From Pseudodesulfovibrio tunisiensis (GTDB lineage: Bacteria > Desulfobacterota > Desulfovibrionia > Desulfovibrionales > Desulfovibrionaceae), in assembly GCF_022809775.1 (NCBI RefSeq), contig NZ_CP094380.1:1054001-1118000 (forward strand): DNA of 64,000 bases, given 5' to 3'. The notes under the pieces were generated by a model that did not search any database, was not told the origin of the DNA, and saw nothing but the letters and a program-made list of their open reading frames with translations. Shown here in pieces: positions 17,281 through 26,376 of the stretch (position 1 is its first letter; every line of letters begins with the position of its first letter). The translations under genes and the position numbers were made by a program.

Positions 17281-18228
17281 CTATTCGACGTCGAGCAGCC
17301 GAAGGTTGGAAACCATTCCCAGTTCATTGTGAAGGTGTTCCTTGAACCGCCTTTCCGTGAGAGTCTCCGCCTTGTTCTTCAACTGGACGCACGCAATGGT
17401 GTTTTCCAGTCTGCCGCCCGATGCTGCAATGGTGACAATCGACCTGTTTGCGATCTGTTCGCTGATGAAATGGCTGACAATGACCCCAAGGCCCATATCC
17501 GCTTCAATGGCTGAAATGATCGCCCCGGTGTTATCCGCAACAAACACCATGTTCAAAGCTGGAGGCGTACTTTCGAAATGCAGCCTGAACCAGCTGTGGA
17601 ACAGGGCAAGGTCCTTCTTGTACCCAATGTACTGAAGTTTGACCAAATCATTGTAATCAATTCCGCGCACATTTTCCTCATAGTATTTTCTGGAGCAGGC
17701 CAGAACGAATTCCTCCCTGAGAATCGGCACGATATCATAGGCGGCCCGACCGCCCGGCGTATTCAGAAAAATCGGCAGGATGTCGATGTACGCAAAATCA
17801 AGCTCGGCTCTGGAAAGCTTGCCGAACAGATGGTTCGGATCGCCCAGCTCAAGGTTGAACGTCACATTCGGATATTGACGACGAAACGATGCCGCGATTT
17901 TTGGCATGTATCTTTTCCCGAACTCGGCGGGAACGCCAATGCGAAGTTCGCCGGAAGGTGTTTCAAGTGCCGCGTTGAGATCCCGAACACCACCTTCAAG
18001 CCGGGTCATGAAATCCTCGACAATGGCATACAGCTTGTGGGCAGCGGCCGTGGGGACCAATCGCCTGTTGACCCGGGTGAACAGAGCGGTCTGAAGCTCC
18101 TCCTCCAACTTCTTCAAATGCTGACTGACACCGGATTGCGTAATGTGCAGTCGCTTGGCCGCTTCCGTGCTGCTCTGCTGGCCGTACACATGATAAAACA
18201 CCTTCAACCTGTTGAAATCAGGAAGCAT
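17281..18228 (-). CDS. LysR-family transcriptional regulator
   Basis: A 315-aa regulator with an N-terminal winged helix-turn-helix (about residues 3-62, SSTEAAKRLHITQSGVSQH) and a C-terminal substrate-binding-like effector domain (about 90-300). GGAG lies 7 nt before ATG 18228, which I prefer over upstream ATGs at 18249 and 18240. It is divergent from mtnN-luxS across an A+T-rich 120-bp region, so it is the natural candidate regulator of AI-2 and methyl recycling genes here. The ligand is unknown. Confidence 0.9.
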   Translation of the reverse strand: MLPDFNRLKVFYHVYGQQSSTEAAKRLHITQSGVSQHLKKLEEELQTALFTRVNRRLVPTAAAHKLYAIVEDFMTRLEGGVRDLNAALETPSGELRIGVPAEFGKRYMPKIAASFRRQYPNVTFNLELGDPNHLFGKLSRAELDFAYIDILPIFLNTPGGRAAYDIVPILREEFVLACSRKYYEENVRGIDYNDLVKLQYIGYKKDLALFHSWFRLHFESTPPALNMVFVADNTGAIISAIEADMGLGVIVSHFISEQIANRSIVTIAASGGRLENTIACVQLKNKAETLTERRFKEHLHNELGMVSNLRLLDVE

Positions 18229-18348
18229 GCTTTTCTCCATATACATCATTAAAACTAATCAAAATGCGTAGTAATATTAATTTTACTTACTAATCGACTC
18301 CACCCTATTGTGCAAGCCAATTCGCCAAGTCTGGCGCAGGAGTCATTC
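18229..18348. promoter_or_regulatory. Divergent promoter region between lysR and mtnN
   Basis: A strikingly A+T-rich region in a G+C-rich neighbourhood. It holds a repeated ACTAATC (18254-18260 and 18289-18295) and an inverted pair TAGTAA/TTACTA (18269-18274 and 18287-18292). These are candidate LysR binding half-sites; I infer this from position and symmetry only. Confidence 0.4.
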
Positions 18349-19047
18349 ATGAAAATAGGCATAATCGCGGCCATGGACGAAGAACTCGTCCAGTTGACCG
18401 CGCAACTGGATCAAAGAAGCGACATGCGAATCGGTCAATTCGATTTTCATGTCGGAAAAATCAACGGAATCGAGGTCATATTGTCGCGGTGCGGCATAGG
18501 CAAGGTAAACGCCGCAGTGGGCGCAACCCTGCTGCTGGAAAAATTCAAGCCGAACTACCTCATCAACATCGGGGTGGCTGGCGGCTTCTCCAATGAAGTC
18601 AACGTCGGCGACGTGGTCATATCCTCCGAGGTCCGGCACTTCGATGCCGATGCAACGGCATTTCAATACGAACTTGGACAGATTCCGCAAATGCCGGCGA
18701 ATTACAAGGCCGACAGCAACCTCCTGCGCATAGCGGGCAAGGTCAAGTTGGGCGATACGAACGTGGCGGTGCATCAGGGAGCCATCCTTTCGGGCGACAC
18801 CTTTGTTCACACGCCGCAGCACATCTCCTTTCTGGCGGAAAAATTTCCCGAAGCCATGGCCGTGGAAATGGAAGGGGCCGCCATCGCACAGACCGGATTT
18901 CTCTTTGACATCCCGTTCATCCTGATCCGCTCCATCTCGGACAGGATTCGCGATACGGACAACAAGTCCGTCTACGAAAACAGCCTGAACAAGGCTGCGG
19001 AAAGTTCCGTCAGAATGGCGCTTGGAATACTTCAAAGCATGAATTGA
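18349..19047 (+). CDS. mtnN: 5'-methylthioadenosine/S-adenosylhomocysteine nucleosidase
   Basis: Cleaves S-adenosylhomocysteine to S-ribosylhomocysteine and adenine, and methylthioadenosine to methylthioribose and adenine. The 232-aa protein has the family start [12 protein letters not shown], the substrate loop [12 protein letters not shown] (near 173-184) with its catalytic glutamate, and the RSISD segment near 200 with the catalytic aspartate. AGGAG is 7 nt before ATG 18349. It forms an operon with luxS, giving the two consecutive steps of SAH breakdown that yield homocysteine and the AI-2 precursor. Confidence 0.95.
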   Translation: MKIGIIAAMDEELVQLTAQLDQRSDMRIGQFDFHVGKINGIEVILSRCGIGKVNAAVGATLLLEKFKPNYLINIGVAGGFSNEVNVGDVVISSEVRHFDADATAFQYELGQIPQMPANYKADSNLLRIAGKVKLGDTNVAVHQGAILSGDTFVHTPQHISFLAEKFPEAMAVEMEGAAIAQTGFLFDIPFILIRSISDRIRDTDNKSVYENSLNKAAESSVRMALGILQSMN

Positions 19048-19058
19048 GGAGCACGAAA

Positions 19059-19538
19059 ATGAAACGGATTGCAAGCTTTCAAATCGACCACACGAAGCTG
19101 AAGCGAGGCGTTTACGTCTCCCGCAAGGACACCCTCGGCAACGCGACAGTGACCACGTTCGACATCCGAATGAAGGAACCGAACAACGAACCCGCACTTT
19201 CTTCGGCGGCCGCCCATGCCATCGAGCATCTTGCGGCAACCTTCCTGAGGAACCATTCCGAATACGGACAGAAAATCGTGTACTTCGGCCCAATGGGCTG
19301 CATGACCGGCTTCTATCTGCTGCTCGGCAGCGATCACGAATCGGAGGAAATCGTCCCTCTCCTCCGGCAACTGTTCCGATTCATGGCGGATTTCGAAGGC
19401 AAAATCCCCGGCGCCTCGCCCGTCGAATGCGGCAACTGCACGTTCATGGACCTTGCCAAGGCAAAACATGAAGCCGATAAATATCTCCGCGAAGTACTCA
19501 CCGACATTCAAAACGAAAACCTGACCTACCCCGCATAA
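19059..19538 (+). CDS. luxS: S-ribosylhomocysteine lyase
   Basis: Splits S-ribosylhomocysteine into homocysteine and 4,5-dihydroxy-2,3-pentanedione, the AI-2 precursor. The 159-aa protein is complete: metal ligands His53 and His57 in HAIEH, catalytic Cys81 in GCMTGFY, and the third ligand cysteine in the ECGNC segment (about 124). GGAG lies before ATG 19059. Pairing with mtnN means the pathway runs in sequence from one transcript. A good terminator follows. Confidence 0.96.
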   Translation: MKRIASFQIDHTKLKRGVYVSRKDTLGNATVTTFDIRMKEPNNEPALSSAAAHAIEHLAATFLRNHSEYGQKIVYFGPMGCMTGFYLLLGSDHESEEIVPLLRQLFRFMADFEGKIPGASPVECGNCTFMDLAKAKHEADKYLREVLTDIQNENLTYPA

Positions 19539-19560
19539 CGCGGGTATATTCGAAAAAAAG

Positions 19561-19604
19561 AATCGCCCACCCGAAATTTCTCATTTCAGGTGGGCGATTT
19601 TCTC
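19561..19604 (+). terminator. Rho-independent terminator after luxS
   Basis: AATCGCCCACC (19561-19571) pairs with GGTGGGCGATT (19589-19599), followed by TTCTCATTT. Confidence 0.8.
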
Positions 19605-19611
19605 ATTTCGA

Positions 19612-19640
19612 GTGACAACTTGCACTGAAAACGTTGTCAC
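19612..19640. repeat. Inverted repeat GTGACAAC/GTTGTCAC
   Basis: A perfect 8-bp inverted repeat (19612-19619 and 19633-19640) with a 13-bp centre, just upstream of the PIN-domain gene. It could be an operator; no related copy was found nearby. Confidence 0.5.
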
Positions 19641-19695
19641 GGTAATCCTCCGGTAATCTTCCCATTTCTAAGGGGCCTGAAATAAGAGGATTACC
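19641..19695. repeat. Inverted repeat GGTAATCCTC/GAGGATTACC
   Basis: A perfect 10-bp inverted repeat (19641-19650 and 19686-19695), with an extra direct copy GGTAATC at 19652-19658. It lies in the promoter region of the PIN-domain gene and directly adjoins the previous inverted repeat. Confidence 0.5.
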
Positions 19696-19730
19696 TGATA
19701 ACTTCGAAGTGCATAGCGGGAATATCAATC

Positions 19731-20789
19731 ATGAAAGCTGTTTTCGACACTACATTTTTTTTCGAACAAAAATTCGACTGGAAAAGCAGGAAGAACCTAC
19801 TGTTACAGCAACTCCATGCCGACGGACTCATTGAAGTATATATACCTGAAGTGGTGGACAGAGAAATTCAAAACCACCTTACCCAACAGGCGAAAAAGGC
19901 CTTTGCTTCCATCAAAAAACAATTCGACAACACCCCCGCAATTGCTGTGTCCAATCTAGAGCCGATTAAAGCTATGGTGATTTTTTTTCAGAGCAGAGAA
20001 AGCAAAAACAGTTTGATCTCCAGAGTAATTGAAGAATATGAAGAATTCAAACAATTATTAGATGTTACAATAATACCATTGGCATGCGAAAGAAGCACTA
20101 ACGTCTTTAACGATTATTTTTCGTTGAAGCCGCCTTTTGAAAATAAAGAACAAAAGAAAAATGAATTCCCCGACGCCTTTGCAATTGAATCCACGAAGGC
20201 TTTCTTTGATGAAGAGTACCACGTAATCTCAAGAGATAAAGGCTGGCAAAAGGCCTTCAAAGATGAAAAAAAATGCACATTTTTTCTAGAGTCTGGCCCC
20301 TTCTTCTCCCACATTGAAAAAATGCTAGTTGAAGCCGCTAGACTTCGCAAAGCCCATGCGGTGATAGAACAGCACTTCTCTCCGATACGGGAACTATTCG
20401 AAGAGCGATTTCCCAACCATGGATTCATGGCAACCGATGTCCCCGATGAATACGTGGATTCAGTCGAGGTTAATCAAGTCGACTTAATCAACTTCTTTAT
20501 TGAGGAAGCTGACGACGAATATATAATATTTTCAGCTGATAGCCTAATCACATATACAGCCAACATTAGCTATAGCGATCCAGATTCATGGTATAAAGAT
20601 GACGAAACCAAAGAGGTCTTCTATTGGGAAAAGGTTGAAAACGATGAAGTAGTAAATGAAATTCAAGTTGGGGGACGTTTCACATACGCTTTGAACCCAG
20701 ACTCTGGAGAGTTTGAAGGACTGATTGACTGGGAAACTGATATCCCTGATACAATCTACTTTGAAGTTCAGAATCACGATTGCTTCTAA
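19731..20789 (+). CDS. PIN-domain (DUF4935-like) protein, probably acquired
   Basis: A 352-aa protein whose first 180 residues look like a PIN ribonuclease fold: Asp6 in VFDTT, Glu40/Glu45 in PEVVDREI, Asp148 in EFPDAFAI and Asp169 in ISRDKGW, the spacing of the four acidic metal ligands. The C-terminal half (about 200-352) is acidic and unfamiliar. The gene is far richer in A+T than every neighbour and uses codons such as AAA and ATA that they avoid. It lies against the 3' end of a tRNA gene, a common integration place. No antitoxin-like gene is adjacent. A defence or stress RNase role is an inference. Confidence 0.7.
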   Translation: MKAVFDTTFFFEQKFDWKSRKNLLLQQLHADGLIEVYIPEVVDREIQNHLTQQAKKAFASIKKQFDNTPAIAVSNLEPIKAMVIFFQSRESKNSLISRVIEEYEEFKQLLDVTIIPLACERSTNVFNDYFSLKPPFENKEQKKNEFPDAFAIESTKAFFDEEYHVISRDKGWQKAFKDEKKCTFFLESGPFFSHIEKMLVEAARLRKAHAVIEQHFSPIRELFEERFPNHGFMATDVPDEYVDSVEVNQVDLINFFIEEADDEYIIFSADSLITYTANISYSDPDSWYKDDETKEVFYWEKVENDEVVNEIQVGGRFTYALNPDSGEFEGLIDWETDIPDTIYFEVQNHDCF

Positions 20790-20849
20790 ATTAAACCTTC
20801 AGATTTCATTTGTATACCTCGGTGTATACCCATTTCCACAAAAGAAAAA

Positions 20850-20890
20850 AACAACCACTCAAGACAGACCTTGAGTGGTTGTTTCTATTT
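20850..20890. terminator. Bidirectional terminator between PIN gene and tRNA-Ala
   Basis: AACAACCACTCAAG (20850-20863) pairs perfectly with CTTGAGTGGTTGTT (20870-20883) around ACAGAC. A T-rich run follows on the plus strand and an A-rich run precedes it, so it can end transcripts from both sides. Confidence 0.88.
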
Positions 20891-20893
20891 TTT

Positions 20894-20969
<76 letters not shown>

Positions 20970-20986
20970 ACGTCGTTGGGAAAGTC

Positions 20987-21015
20987 AATCTGCGGAAAAA
21001 CCGTGCCGGTGTCAA
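20987..21015 (-). promoter_or_regulatory. Likely promoter of tRNA-Ala
   Basis: On the minus strand a perfect TTGACA (21015-21010) is followed after 17 nt by CAGATT (20992-20987), a weak -10. Transcription would begin about 10 nt before the tRNA. Confidence 0.45.
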
Positions 21016-21182
21016 CAGGAAATTTCATTTTTTTCAAAATTTTCGTTAGCAACGGCGCGATGATACCGGACAAGCCATTGGCAAACGGGCATTCTGTGCC
21101 GATCTATTGTGACAGTTCAGGCAAAACTCCCCTTTTTCCGGGCTTTACCTTCCCGGGCAACCCGAGTAGAGAAAAACCCGGT

Positions 21183-21950
21183 ATGACCATTTCCCGCATA
21201 GCCTGCATCAGTTCCGGGACGGAACGCGCCGACTCGGCCCTTGCCCGTCTCAGTGAACGCTACGATTTCGTCCCCGTGGAAAAAGCTCAGGCCATCGTCG
21301 TGCTCGGCGGCGACGGCACCATGCTGCACACCATGCATGTCCATCTGCGCCTTGGTGTGCCCATTTACGGCATGAACCGGGGCACTGTCGGCTTCCTCAT
21401 GAATTCCTACAGCGAGGACAACCTGCTGGAACGGATCAATGCGGCCGAGGCGCACAGCCTCCACCCATTGGAAATGTATACGGAAACAGTGGACGGCAAA
21501 ATATTCAGTGCACTGGCATTCAATGAAGTGGCCCTGAACCGCCAATTTCAGCAGTCCGCACATATCCGTGTCAGCGTGAACGGCAGGGTTCGACTGAAAA
21601 AGCTGGTCTGCGACGGCATCATGGTGTCCACCCCGGCGGGGAGCACGGCCTACAATCTTTCCGCACACGGCCCGATCATTCCGCTCGGGTCCAACGTGCT
21701 GGCCCTGACCCCGGTCAGCCCGTTCCGGCCCCGACGCTGGAGCGGAGCCCTGCTTCCGCACACGGCCACGGTCCAGTTCGACATACTGGAACCGGAAATA
21801 CGTCCGGTCGGCGTTTCCGCGGATTCCTTCGAAGCACGAAATGTAATCCGGGTCACGGTTCAGGAAAAACACAATCCCTGTGCCATGCTGCTGTTCGATC
21901 CGGGACACTCTCTGGAGGAACGCATTTTCAACGAACAGTTCAGCTCCTGA
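21183..21950 (+). CDS. nadK: NAD kinase
   Basis: Phosphorylates NAD+ to NADP+ in the cytoplasm. The 255-aa protein has the family GGDGT motif at residues 42-46, NRGTVGFL near 70, and the substrate loop with DGIMVSTPAGSTAYN near 145-159. I take ATG 21183 because it gives the normal N terminus (MTISRIACISSG); the frame stays open far upstream through the tRNA on the other strand, which cannot be coding. The next gene starts 2 bp after the stop, so the two are coupled. Confidence 0.93.
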   Translation: MTISRIACISSGTERADSALARLSERYDFVPVEKAQAIVVLGGDGTMLHTMHVHLRLGVPIYGMNRGTVGFLMNSYSEDNLLERINAAEAHSLHPLEMYTETVDGKIFSALAFNEVALNRQFQQSAHIRVSVNGRVRLKKLVCDGIMVSTPAGSTAYNLSAHGPIIPLGSNVLALTPVSPFRPRRWSGALLPHTATVQFDILEPEIRPVGVSADSFEARNVIRVTVQEKHNPCAMLLFDPGHSLEERIFNEQFSS

Positions 21951-21952
21951 TC

Positions 21953-22738
21953 ATGGCCGAAAACGATCTCGTCCTCGGCCTTGCCGCCGGATACCACTGC
22001 GGTGATGTACGCCCGTTTCTCGTCTCTCTTGCGCAAAGCGGTTTTCAAGGCAGGTGCGTGCTGTTCGTCTCGAACACGACCCGTGATCTGAAATGCATGG
22101 AGGAACTCGGGGCGGAAGTCATTCCCTTTGACCGTCCGGACAGGGCTGGCCACGTGCCGTACAATGCATGGCGCTATTTCCTGTACCGCGATTATCTGGC
22201 CGCCCATCCGGAATGCAATGGGCGCATTCTCCTTTCCGACGTACGGGACGTCATCTTTCAGAGCGACCCTTTCTCCCATGCCTGGGGCGCAGGCCTGAAC
22301 GTCACACTGGAAGACAGACGCATGACCATCGGTGCGTGTCCGTACGCCTCCCGCTGGATAAGCGGCCACCTCGGCGAATCGGCATGGAAAACGCTTCGCG
22401 AACGCAACATTTCCTGTTCGGGAACCACGCTGGCGGACCGCGAGACCATGCTCCAATATCTGGACGTGCTGACCGAACTTCTGCTTCCCTTCACGCCGGG
22501 CAAGGGAATGAACGGCTATGACCAGGGCGTGCACAACCACATCGTGCACAATCGGCTGCTGCAATGTTCGCAGCACGACAATTCCGGCCCGATTCTAACG
22601 CTGGCCTACAAAAAAGGCGAACCGGAAACGGATGCCGACGGCGATGTTCTCAACGACAGCGGCAGCAAGGCGACAATCGTGCACCAGTACGACCGCAAGC
22701 CCGATCTGTTCAGGCAAATCCGCACACGCTACATGTGA
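21953..22738 (+). CDS. GT-A-fold glycosyltransferase-like protein
   Basis: A 261-aa soluble protein. It reads like a nucleotide-sugar transferase: an opening strand with VLGLAAGYHCGDVRPFLVSL, a DVRDVIFQ segment near residue 94-101 in the place of a metal-binding D-x-D, and YDQGVHN near 189-195, a pattern common in GT-A families. I cannot name the donor or acceptor. It starts 2 bp after nadK, so they share a transcript, but no functional link is obvious. Confidence 0.6.
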   Translation: MAENDLVLGLAAGYHCGDVRPFLVSLAQSGFQGRCVLFVSNTTRDLKCMEELGAEVIPFDRPDRAGHVPYNAWRYFLYRDYLAAHPECNGRILLSDVRDVIFQSDPFSHAWGAGLNVTLEDRRMTIGACPYASRWISGHLGESAWKTLRERNISCSGTTLADRETMLQYLDVLTELLLPFTPGKGMNGYDQGVHNHIVHNRLLQCSQHDNSGPILTLAYKKGEPETDADGDVLNDSGSKATIVHQYDRKPDLFRQIRTRYM

Positions 22739-22853
22739 TTTCAATCCGGATTTGCGCATTTCTCCGGGACAAGATAGTATTTCCCGGTAAAACCATGTTA
22801 CAAAGCAGTGTCCGAGCCATCGGACCGTATATGCATTATACTAAAGGAACCAA

Positions 22854-24584
22854 ATGAACGATCAATCACAAGAAAACGGAATCGGCCCAACCGAATCCGA
22901 ACAACAACTCGACCTTCTTCCCGAGGTGTCCTTCGAGACCCTGCCCGCACCGCTTCTGGAAGCATGCGAACGAGCGGGCTGGAACGACCTCATGCCCGTA
23001 CAGAAAAAGGCACTGCCCTACCTGATTCAGGGCAAGGACGTCATGGTTCAGGCCCGGACCGGCAGCGGCAAGACCGGCGCATTCGTGCTTCCGCTCATCC
23101 ACAAGATCGACCCGGCCAAACCGCACTGTCAGGCCCTCATTCTGGTGCCCACCCGCGAACTGGCCCATCAGGTGGGACAGGAAGCGCGCACCCTTGCCGG
23201 AGAAAACGGCCTGCGCGTTGTCGAAGTCTACGGCGGCGTTGGCTACAAGCCCCAGATCGACGCATTCAACGAGGGCGCGCATCTGGTGGTCGGCACACCG
23301 GGCCGCATTCTCGACCATCTGGAGAAGCGCAACCTGACGCTGGACAAGCTGCAAGTGCTGATCTTCGACGAGGCCGACCGCATGCTGTCCGTAGGCTTCT
23401 ACCCGGACATGAAGGAAATCCAGCGCTACCTGCCCAAACGCCTGTTCGGCGCCTTCATGTTCTCGGCCACGTATCCGCACGCAGTCCTGCGCCTTGCCGA
23501 GCAGTTTCAGGACAACCCGAAAATGCTCAGCCTGTCCGGGGATCAGGTGCACGTGGCCAACATCGAGCACGTGTATTGCGAAGTTCCGGCCATGGGCAAG
23601 GAACGGAATCTGGTTCGACTCATCGAAACGGAAAACCCGACCTCGGCCATCATCTTTTCCAACACGAAACGGGACGTGGAGTTCATCACCCAGGTTCTCA
23701 AGAACTTCGGCTATGACGCCGAAGGACTTTCGTCCGACCTGACCCAGAGCAAGCGCGAAAAGGTGCTGGCACGCATCAAGTCCGGCCAACTCCGCTTTCT
23801 GGTGGCCACGGACGTGGCAGCACGAGGCATCGACATTCACGAACTGTCCCACGTTTTTCTCATGGAACCGCCCGAGGACCCGGAATCCTACATTCACCGG
23901 GCTGGCCGCACAGGCCGCGCCGGAGCCTCTGGCACGGTCTACACCCTTGTGGACGTGATCCAGAAGGCGGAACTCGGACGCATCGGCGTCAAATTCGGCA
24001 TCGATTTCGTGGAAAAATCCATTCCCACGGACAAGGACGTTGCCGAGCTGGCCGAAACCCGACTCACGGCCCTGCTTGAAAAGAAGAACCGGGCCGTGAA
24101 ACCCATCGAACGCGAACGCATTTCCCGCTACAAGGACATGGCGAAGCGTTTCGGCGAAGACCCGGACACCGCATTTCTGCTCGCCATCCTGCTGGACGAA
24201 CTGTATCAGCATACCTTGCATGCCCTTCCCCAGCAGCCGGAAAGCACACCAACCCCCAAGCCCTCCCAGACCGAGGAAAAACGCAAGGCCAGACGCAAAA
24301 AGCCGAAACCCAAAAGCGAAAAGAGTCAGCCCCAGCCGCAGGAGTCCAAGATTCCGGCCGAATCCAGGCCCGAGAAACCGCAGCAGAAACCACAGCCGCA
24401 AAAGACCGAGCCGAAACAGCTGGAGAAATCAGGGGAGCAGGCTCCCAAACAGCCCCGGAAGCAGTCCGAGGGACAGCAGAAGCCCGCTCCCAAACCTGCC
24501 CCCAGACAGGCCCAAGCCGCTCCGGCAGACGATGAGCCCAAGCCAAGGCCAAGACGCCGCAGGCGCAGACGCCCTCGTTCCTAG
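22854..24584 (+). CDS. DEAD-box ATP-dependent RNA helicase with long basic tail
   Basis: A 576-aa helicase with all core motifs: Q motif, ARTGSGKT (67-74), PTRELAHQ, DEAD (near 171), SAT and HRAGRTGR. The helicase core ends near residue 440; the last 120 residues are a Lys/Arg/Pro/Gln-rich, disordered RNA-binding tail that ends in an arginine cluster. This is the form of the RhlE/CsdA group involved in ribosome assembly and mRNA turnover, often induced in the cold. AAGGA is placed 6 nt before ATG 22854. A hairpin (GTCCGA/TCGGAC, 22809-22824) lies in the short leader. Confidence 0.92.
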   Translation: MNDQSQENGIGPTESEQQLDLLPEVSFETLPAPLLEACERAGWNDLMPVQKKALPYLIQGKDVMVQARTGSGKTGAFVLPLIHKIDPAKPHCQALILVPTRELAHQVGQEARTLAGENGLRVVEVYGGVGYKPQIDAFNEGAHLVVGTPGRILDHLEKRNLTLDKLQVLIFDEADRMLSVGFYPDMKEIQRYLPKRLFGAFMFSATYPHAVLRLAEQFQDNPKMLSLSGDQVHVANIEHVYCEVPAMGKERNLVRLIETENPTSAIIFSNTKRDVEFITQVLKNFGYDAEGLSSDLTQSKREKVLARIKSGQLRFLVATDVAARGIDIHELSHVFLMEPPEDPESYIHRAGRTGRAGASGTVYTLVDVIQKAELGRIGVKFGIDFVEKSIPTDKDVAELAETRLTALLEKKNRAVKPIERERISRYKDMAKRFGEDPDTAFLLAILLDELYQHTLHALPQQPESTPTPKPSQTEEKRKARRKKPKPKSEKSQPQPQESKIPAESRPEKPQQKPQPQKTEPKQLEKSGEQAPKQPRKQSEGQQKPAPKPAPRQAQAAPADDEPKPRPRRRRRRRPRS

Positions 24585-24593
24585 AAAGCAGAC

Positions 24594-24618
24594 AAGCCCC
24601 CGTTCCGGGGGCTTTTTC
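24594..24618 (+). terminator. Rho-independent terminator after the DEAD-box helicase
   Basis: AAGCCCCCG and CGGGGGCTT flank a TTC loop and are followed by TTTTT. Confidence 0.88.
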
Positions 24619-24691
24619 ATTGCCCCTGTTGCCGTCAACCCTCCGCAATGGTACAGGATTCAGCGAGTTACGCGCATTGCAAGGAGAAACC

Positions 24692-25846
24692 ATGCACTTT
24701 TCATTCGCCACGTCATCCAGAATTCTTTTCGGCCCCGGTGCAGCGTCCGATCTGCCTGAACAGGCTGCCGAACTCGGGCAACGAGCCTGTCTCGTGACCG
24801 GATCGAAGCCGGAACGACATCAGGCGCTGATCAAAAAGCTGCGCTCAACCATTGAAATTCCCCTCACCATCCCGGTTGCGGAAGAGCCGAATACGGATTC
24901 CCTGATCAAGGCCGCACGGCAGGCCAAGGCCGAATCGAACGACATGGTGATCGCCGTGGGTGGCGGCAGCGTGCTGGACACGGGCAAGGCTCTTGCCGCG
25001 CTCCTGACCAATCCCGGCGACCTGTTTGACTATCTGGAAGTGGTGGGCAAGGGACTTCCGCTGACCAGCCGCCCTGCTCCGTGCATTGCCGTGCCCACGA
25101 CCTCGGGCACGGGAGCGGAAGTCACGGCAAACGCCGTACTGCTGTCGCCCCGACATCAGGTCAAGGTCAGTCTGCGCTCGCCAGCCATGATCCCGGACAT
25201 CGTACTTGTGGACCCGGAACTCACGCTGGACGTGCCGCCGAGCGTGACCGCAGCCACGGGCATGGATGCCCTGACCCAGCTTCTGGAAGCGTTCGTCACC
25301 CACGCGGCAACACCCCTGACCGACGGACTGTGCCGGGAAGGGCTTGTCCGGGCCGGACGTTCCCTGAAACAGGCCTTCGACCACGGCGACGATATTGCGG
25401 CTCGGGAGGACATGGCTGTCGCCAGCCTGTTTTCGGGCATGGCGTTGGCCAATGCCAAACTCGGCGCAGCGCACGGCTTTGCTGCTCCGCTCGGCGGGGA
25501 ATTCCACGCCCCGCATGGCGCGATCTGCGCGGCCCTGCTTCCCGGCGTCATGGCCGTGAACATCCGCGCGCTCCGGGAACGCATGCCGAACAGTCCGGCC
25601 CTTGCACGCTATGCCGAGGTTGCTCGCATCCTCACGAACACTGCCGATGCAACGCCTGAAGACGGCATCGCCCGAATCAAGCAGCTCTGCCTGCACATGA
25701 ACATCCCCGGACTGAGCGCCATGGGCGTAACGGAAAAGGACTTCCCCAATCTGGCGGAAAAGGCGGGCAACGCCAGTTCCATGAAGGGAAATCCCATTGA
25801 GCTGACACGGGACGAACTTCTGGAAATTCTGCAACTGGGGGACTGA
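24692..25846 (+). CDS. Iron-containing alcohol dehydrogenase
   Basis: A 384-aa group III NAD(P)-dependent alcohol dehydrogenase. It has the cofactor motif GGGS (near residues 90-93) and the domain with metal ligands: the Asp of TGMDALTQ (near 192) and three His in HGFAAPLGGEFHAPHG (near 258-274). The length is standard. AAGGAG is 6 nt before ATG 24692; an earlier in-frame start at 24620 overlaps the previous terminator. The substrate cannot be told from sequence; in this genus such enzymes work on ethanol and related alcohols. The next gene begins 1 bp after it. Confidence 0.9.
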   Translation: MHFSFATSSRILFGPGAASDLPEQAAELGQRACLVTGSKPERHQALIKKLRSTIEIPLTIPVAEEPNTDSLIKAARQAKAESNDMVIAVGGGSVLDTGKALAALLTNPGDLFDYLEVVGKGLPLTSRPAPCIAVPTTSGTGAEVTANAVLLSPRHQVKVSLRSPAMIPDIVLVDPELTLDVPPSVTAATGMDALTQLLEAFVTHAATPLTDGLCREGLVRAGRSLKQAFDHGDDIAAREDMAVASLFSGMALANAKLGAAHGFAAPLGGEFHAPHGAICAALLPGVMAVNIRALRERMPNSPALARYAEVARILTNTADATPEDGIARIKQLCLHMNIPGLSAMGVTEKDFPNLAEKAGNASSMKGNPIELTRDELLEILQLGD

Positions 25847-25847
25847 C

Positions 25848-26318
25848 ATGACCACAAAGCCATGCTTCAGACGACTGACAGCCAAAGATGCGGAACAGGC
25901 CATGGCTCTGGTGCTCCGCGTATTCGATGAATTCGTTGCACCGGAATTCTCTTCGGAAGGCAGCCGGGAATTCCGCAAATACGCCAATGCGGAAGCGGCA
26001 TGCGAACGACTGGCTTCGGGCAACATACTGCTTGGTTGCGAAACCGGAGAAGGGTTGGCCGGAATCATGGAGCTCCGAAACAACAGTCATATCGTATTCT
26101 TTTTCGTGGACGGCGCCTGCCAACGATCGGGCCTCGGCAAAACGCTTCTGGATCACGCGGTTTCCCTGCTGCGAAAAATCAATCCGACGCTGGCGGCAGT
26201 CACGGTCAATGCTTCCCCCAATGCCGTCAAGGCCTACCGCAGATTCGGCTTCCACCCCACCGACTCCATGCAGGAACACAACGGCATCCGCCATCTGCCC
26301 ATGCAACTGGAAATATGA
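25848..26318 (+). CDS. GNAT-family N-acetyltransferase
   Basis: A 156-aa acetyl-CoA-dependent acetyltransferase. The acetyl-CoA-binding Q/RxxGxG/A loop reads CQRSGLGKTLL near residues 91-101, followed by the family's NASPNAVKAYRRFGF segment near 126-140. It starts 1 bp after the alcohol dehydrogenase stop, so the two are cotranscribed. The acceptor substrate is unknown. Confidence 0.88.
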   Translation: MTTKPCFRRLTAKDAEQAMALVLRVFDEFVAPEFSSEGSREFRKYANAEAACERLASGNILLGCETGEGLAGIMELRNNSHIVFFFVDGACQRSGLGKTLLDHAVSLLRKINPTLAAVTVNASPNAVKAYRRFGFHPTDSMQEHNGIRHLPMQLEI

Positions 26319-26319
26319 A

Positions 26320-26354
26320 AAAAGCGCCCGGCACATCACATGCCGGGCGCTTTT
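26320..26354. terminator. Bidirectional terminator between the acetyltransferase and glpK
   Basis: AAAAGCGCCCGGCA (26320-26333) pairs with TGCCGGGCGCTTTT (26341-26354). It has A and T runs on both sides and lies between convergent genes. Confidence 0.9.
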
Positions 26355-26376
26355 CGCTCCTGCAAATTTCTTTCTT

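Noticed and set aside
19612-19695. A CRISPR array or mini-transposon ends from the adjoining repeats.
   Set aside because: There are only two different inverted repeats, no regular spacers and no target-site duplication.
19539-20893. An integrated element with attachment sites around the PIN gene.
   Set aside because: No integrase gene is present, and no copy of the tRNA 3' end was found on the luxS side.
22837-22842. TATACT as the -10 box of the helicase gene.
   Set aside because: It lies only 12 bp before the start codon and overlaps the ribosome site region, so a transcript from it would have almost no leader.
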